Shown: piece by piece, positions 60,581-64,000 of the stretch
Layout: each line of letters starts with the position of its first letter
How positions within the stretch are numbered: the first letter of the stretch is position 1
Translations under genes and position numbers: made by a program
Source: Glossina fuscipes
Taxonomy: Eukaryota; Arthropoda; Insecta; Diptera; Glossinidae
Direction: 5' to 3'
Length of the DNA stretch: 64,000 nt
NCBI RefSeq assembly: GCF_014805625.2
Contig: NW_023998422.1
Span: 1,266,877 to 1,330,876, forward strand
The notes under the pieces: generated by a model
What the model saw: the letters and a program-made list of their open reading frames with translations, nothing else
Told to the model about the DNA's origin: nothing
Database searches by the model: none

Positions 60581-61960
60581 CACACAAAAATACGAAGAGG
60601 CTTAAAGGAAATTTACAAAGAAGCACATCCATTCATACCTACGCTCTATCAAATGTTTTACACTCCTTCACACATAGGCACACATACACACATACCTACT
60701 TGTAATAAAGCAACTGAATGGTTAACGTTTAGCTGAGGAATATAATAAATTTGCAGGCATTATACTCGCAATAGTAAATAAAAAATAGAAAAAACAAAAA
60801 AAAAAAAATCCCAAACAAAAAAAAAAAACAAGATTTTACACAACTTTACATAAAAATTATTAAAAGAAATAAAATAAAATATAATGATTAAAATCAAAAT
60901 AAAGAGAAAGATGAAATTCTAAAAAAAAAATAAAAAAAAAAAAAAACTATACGTACTATAGCCTACATCCATGTACTACCTATTATAGTATTGTAACTTT
61001 ACGAAACATAAATGATCTATATATGAAGAAGGAAGGACGAAACACAAACTTATATACACCCATCCATATACTTATAGATGAAAAACAAAAAAGAAAAAGA
61101 TATTCAATATGAAACTATTGTAATGCTCCGCATAATGCGCAAGGATCTGTAAACGAGAGTTAACGTTTTCGAAAAATTAAATAATAGTAATGTGAGGAAA
61201 AAAAAGTTTAAAAATAATTTAATAAAAAAAATCTATTTAAAAAAGAAAAAAAAAAAAAAACAAAATGGAAAAATGCAAATCAAGTAATTGGTAGAAATAA
61301 ATAAAAATCAGTGAGACATTGTATTAAATGAAGAAGTGAACGTATAACTAGAAAAAAATATATTCCCTCCGCTCGAAAATATGATTTACATTTCATAAGC
61401 AATTTGAAATTGACGAACATATGTTAATTAATTTTTTTCTTTTTTCTTCTTGTTTAGAAATATCGTGATAATCATTTCGCTTAAGTTCGTAATAAATGGT
61501 TTTCTCAAAGGTTTTGCTTTCAATAATTCAAACCTTTCCATATTGCGTTTTGTGACATGCAATATTCTTAACTCCTCATAGACATCAAAATATGTCCAAT
61601 TTCTGAGACGATCGTTCAATCGACAAGTGCAGTTCATTATTAAAACTTTCGCGTAAAAACGCTACGACATTTTCAGAGAGACAGAGGCACTGATAGAACG
61701 TGAGGGAGTGGCAGCGAGTGAGAGTTGGTGAGAGAAGGGTAGAAAGATGGTGTGAGTGCAAGGGGGGAAGAAAGAAAGGGAAAGGGGGAGAGACGGAGAG
61801 GGATAGGGAAGGAGAGAGATATCGAATTAGAACTTCATTGTTAAATTTGAACTTTGTAATGTTGTAAGCATTGTTCGATTTAGAGAGAGAAAGATAGATA
61901 GGGAAAGGCGGCATTCATTCAATGTGATCAAATAAGACTTATATATTTTTTTGTTTCTAG
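60134..61960 (+). other. Drep 3' UTR or intron: A-rich stretch with poly(A) signals
   Basis: Past the TGA the sequence is extremely A-rich. The first AATAAA is at 60261, another is at about 60704, and many more follow, so a 3' UTR could end at several sites. A CA/TA microsatellite lies at 60549-60585 and a purine-rich tract at 61674-61912. If the donor-like site at 60108 is used, this stretch would instead be an intron leading to the candidate exon at 61961. Confidence 0.5.
60549..60585. repeat. (CA)n(TA)n microsatellite
   Basis: CACACACACA followed by a TA run and CACACA. Confidence 0.9.
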
Positions 61961-62064
61961 TTCCCACACAATCTCAAAATTTCTGGACAATAAATGATGA
62001 TTGCAAGGCATATTTTTATTTAGAATATGCCAATGTGGTGACAGTCACGAGCCCATGTTCTTGA
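61961..62064 (+). CDS. Candidate alternative 3'-terminal exon of the Drep gene
   Basis: A very good acceptor (long T-tract then TTTCTAG) ends at 61960. Joined to the donor-like AG/GTAACA at 60108, the phase fits (one base left over, G+TT = Val). The frame then stays open for 34 codons before TGA at 62062: V-P-T-Q-S-Q-N-F-W-T-I-N-D-D-C and onward to S-P-C-S. Its base composition is less biased than its surroundings. No family is recognised in the peptide. An open frame of this size can occur by chance, so this is a candidate only. Confidence 0.33.
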
Positions 62065-62984
62065 AAATGATGTCTAATTGATTGTTTTCGATTTTTATCC
62101 ACCGATATTTTCAACAGTACTTATAAAGTGAAGTCTAAACGCAAACTTTTCAAAATTTTTCTCCTATGAGGCGCATTTTTTTTGTCTTTTGATAATTTTT
62201 TTGATAATTTTAAAAATATTTACAATTTAATTTATTTGCACGCTTTTAGATAAATTCAATCTTTCATATTACTGAAGCAATATGTAACTATTTTAAAAGT
62301 GTAAATATTATGTAGTTAGATAAAGAAATCGATATGTAAACGGTATTTTCGGATGAGGGAAACCTAAACTGATCTAATCTAACGATAAATGTATGGTAAT
62401 AAAGAATAGAGAAACCGTGAAAAAAAGTCAAACACTCTCTAAGGCTTTGAGATTAATAGAAAACAGTAAAATGAATAATAAATGCATTCCGGAAAGTATA
62501 ATCTGTAAAGCACATGTGTGAAAAATCTTAAGTCCTTCGCCATAAAAGAAATCTAAAAAAATTTTCAAAAGAAAAATACCTACAATAGAGTTTACAGAGT
62601 CGATTGTTAAAATTGGAAATCAAGAAGACTTCTTGAGATAATCTGACCTGATCTTCCCGTTGCTGCTGCGGCCTATATTTGAAACGATCTACTAGATGGA
62701 AAATCGTTTTGATTCATCTTCCTTTCATATAAATTTTACATTTATTTCAATCAAGTTTGACAAATAGAGCAAGTCGAATTGGAATAGCTAAGTAAATTCA
62801 AAATTTCAGGCTTGGCTATTAATGTATACAAGTGTTCTTGGACCTTAAAATGAACGAGAATATATAAGTTTATATCTTAACTCACTTTTCTTTCACATTC
62901 AAGAAGGTTTTTGTTATGTGCGTAATTTTTACATAATATTGATATTTGTCAAGATCTAGGAAAACTTGTTAATTATATTCTACA

Positions 62985-63633
62985 CTACTTGTGGTACCGA
63001 CGTACACAACACGTAGAAGGGCTTAAGATATGCCCACCTTTTATTATACCAATCGATTCAGAATCATAATTTGAATTTATCTAAGTCTGTCTGTCCGTCT
63101 GACGTCTGTCAATGTAAATTTTTGAAATATTTTGATGAAATCTGATATAGTGACTTGTTTTGATCCAAAAACGAATGCTATTGAAAATGATTCGGATCAG
63201 CCCACTTGTTCGGTCACTCCTCTTATAGCGTCCTGAAAAATCGTTACAAGGAAAACAATTGTAATTTTGAACATTTCTCGGCAAAAGTAGCTAAGTAGCA
63301 GTATTTCGGGATTCTAAATTGGTATAAAAACTTTACACGGGCTAGGGCAATTTTTGAACCCCCTCACGTACAACGAAAACTGAAGTTCGTATGACAAAAA
63401 GATATAATTTTTCAAAATTATATTATAACAGTAATTTAATATAAAGTAATGAATTGTAATAAATTTGGACCATCTCGGCCTATTTTTTAGATCTTACACT
63501 AATAAAGAAAAGTCTAAGTGGTGATGAAATTTGACCCATGATAGTAATTTCATACAAAACTAAGAATTGTGTTAGACATATGTAGTGTAGGGTATTTAAA
63601 GGTCGGCCTTGCCCGATTACAATGCTCTTACTT
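62985..63633 (+). repeat. Near-complete dispersed repeat (family C)
   Basis: Runs from CTACACTACTTGTGGTACC through TCTGTCCGTCTGACG, GATTCGGATCAGCCCAC and an internal unit. It ends at TAGTGTAGGGTATTTAAAGG and the stem-loop TCGGCCTTGCCCGA, then TTACAATGCTCTTACTT. The right end is the reverse complement of the left ends of the copies at 29863, 40690 and 57253, so the family has inverted ends. Confidence 0.7.
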
Positions 63634-64000
63634 AACATTTAGTGCGACTATTTTCAATTCTCAATTGCCTTACTTCTTAAGATTCAATTCTCAGAATTAA
63701 TAATAATTTCGGTTAATACAAAAACTAGAAAATTAATCGTAATCTAGTATATTCAATAAAGTAACGCAACAATAAAAAAAAAATTAGTAAATAACGCGAT
63801 TTCATGACAATCTCCGGCATTTTTTGTCTCACATTCCGCTTACTTGATAAATATATTACAACTGCGAATAGAAGCAATAGTTGAGATAGAGTGATTTTTT
63901 GTTCCGATATTTTGAAACGACGAATTTATGTAGAAATTTGATGCATATCGTGCTAAATGAAAAGCTTGTGAACCGGGATATCAAAGTGAAAGCTCAATTT

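Noticed and set aside
60300..60632. 110-codon minus-strand ORF
   Set aside because: Reverse complement of A-rich 3' sequence and a CA/TA microsatellite; Phe/Tyr/Ile-rich artefact.
61585..61914. 109-codon minus-strand Ser/Leu/Pro-rich ORF
   Set aside because: Reverse complement of the purine-rich tract; low complexity.

Overview
The window looks like intronic and intergenic DNA from a higher dipteran fly. The base composition is strongly AT-rich. Exons are short and separated by kilobase-scale introns with GT/AG boundaries. Relics of mariner transposons and an I-like non-LTR retrotransposon are present, along with many TA, CATA and TTA microsatellites. The repeat content makes a tephritid-like fly my best guess, but that is inference. 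Two 10-N runs (6774-6783 and 29188-29197) mark it as a scaffolded draft assembly. There is no sign of bacterial operons, rRNA, functional tRNA or CRISPR.

Only one host protein-coding gene can be supported: the 3' part of a DFF/CIDE-N family gene (Drosophila Drep / DFF45-ICAD type) on the + strand. Its exons in the window are 46750-46965 (CIDE-N domain), 56633-56865 (linker plus start of the DFF-C region) and 59713-60133 (rest of DFF-C plus a Thr/Asn-rich tail). Splice phases agree at both introns. The first coding exon(s) lie upstream and were not found. A possible alternative 3' exon lies at 61961-62064.

Region by region: 0-6 kb holds a SINE-like insertion (339-501), a dispersed-repeat copy (2170-3228) and a deleted mariner (4544-5022). 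6-13 kb holds an assembly gap and mostly anonymous AT-rich DNA, with a GC-richer island at 9.25-9.8 kb. 13-19.4 kb is packed with repeats, a foldback element (16273-17061) and a TIR element with TA duplications (17707-18533). 20-31 kb holds internal tandem units of a dispersed repeat and anonymous DNA. 31.6-39.7 kb holds three mariner relics and a 5'-truncated I-like LINE whose 308-codon RNase H segment is still open. 40-46 kb is repeat-rich. 46.7-62.1 kb is the Drep gene; its 9.7-kb intron carries repeats, a four-unit ~182-bp tandem array and a small Cys/Lys-rich ORF. The last 1.5 kb holds a near-complete dispersed repeat.

Most of the short ORFs in the window are chance or antisense shadows. 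The most interesting non-genic signals are two. First, the I-like LINE 3' tail is also found fused to a tRNA-like promoter, as in a SINE that borrows a LINE's 3' end. Second, a 14-nt stem-loop signature recurs at the ends of dispersed repeats that also carry internal tandem units.
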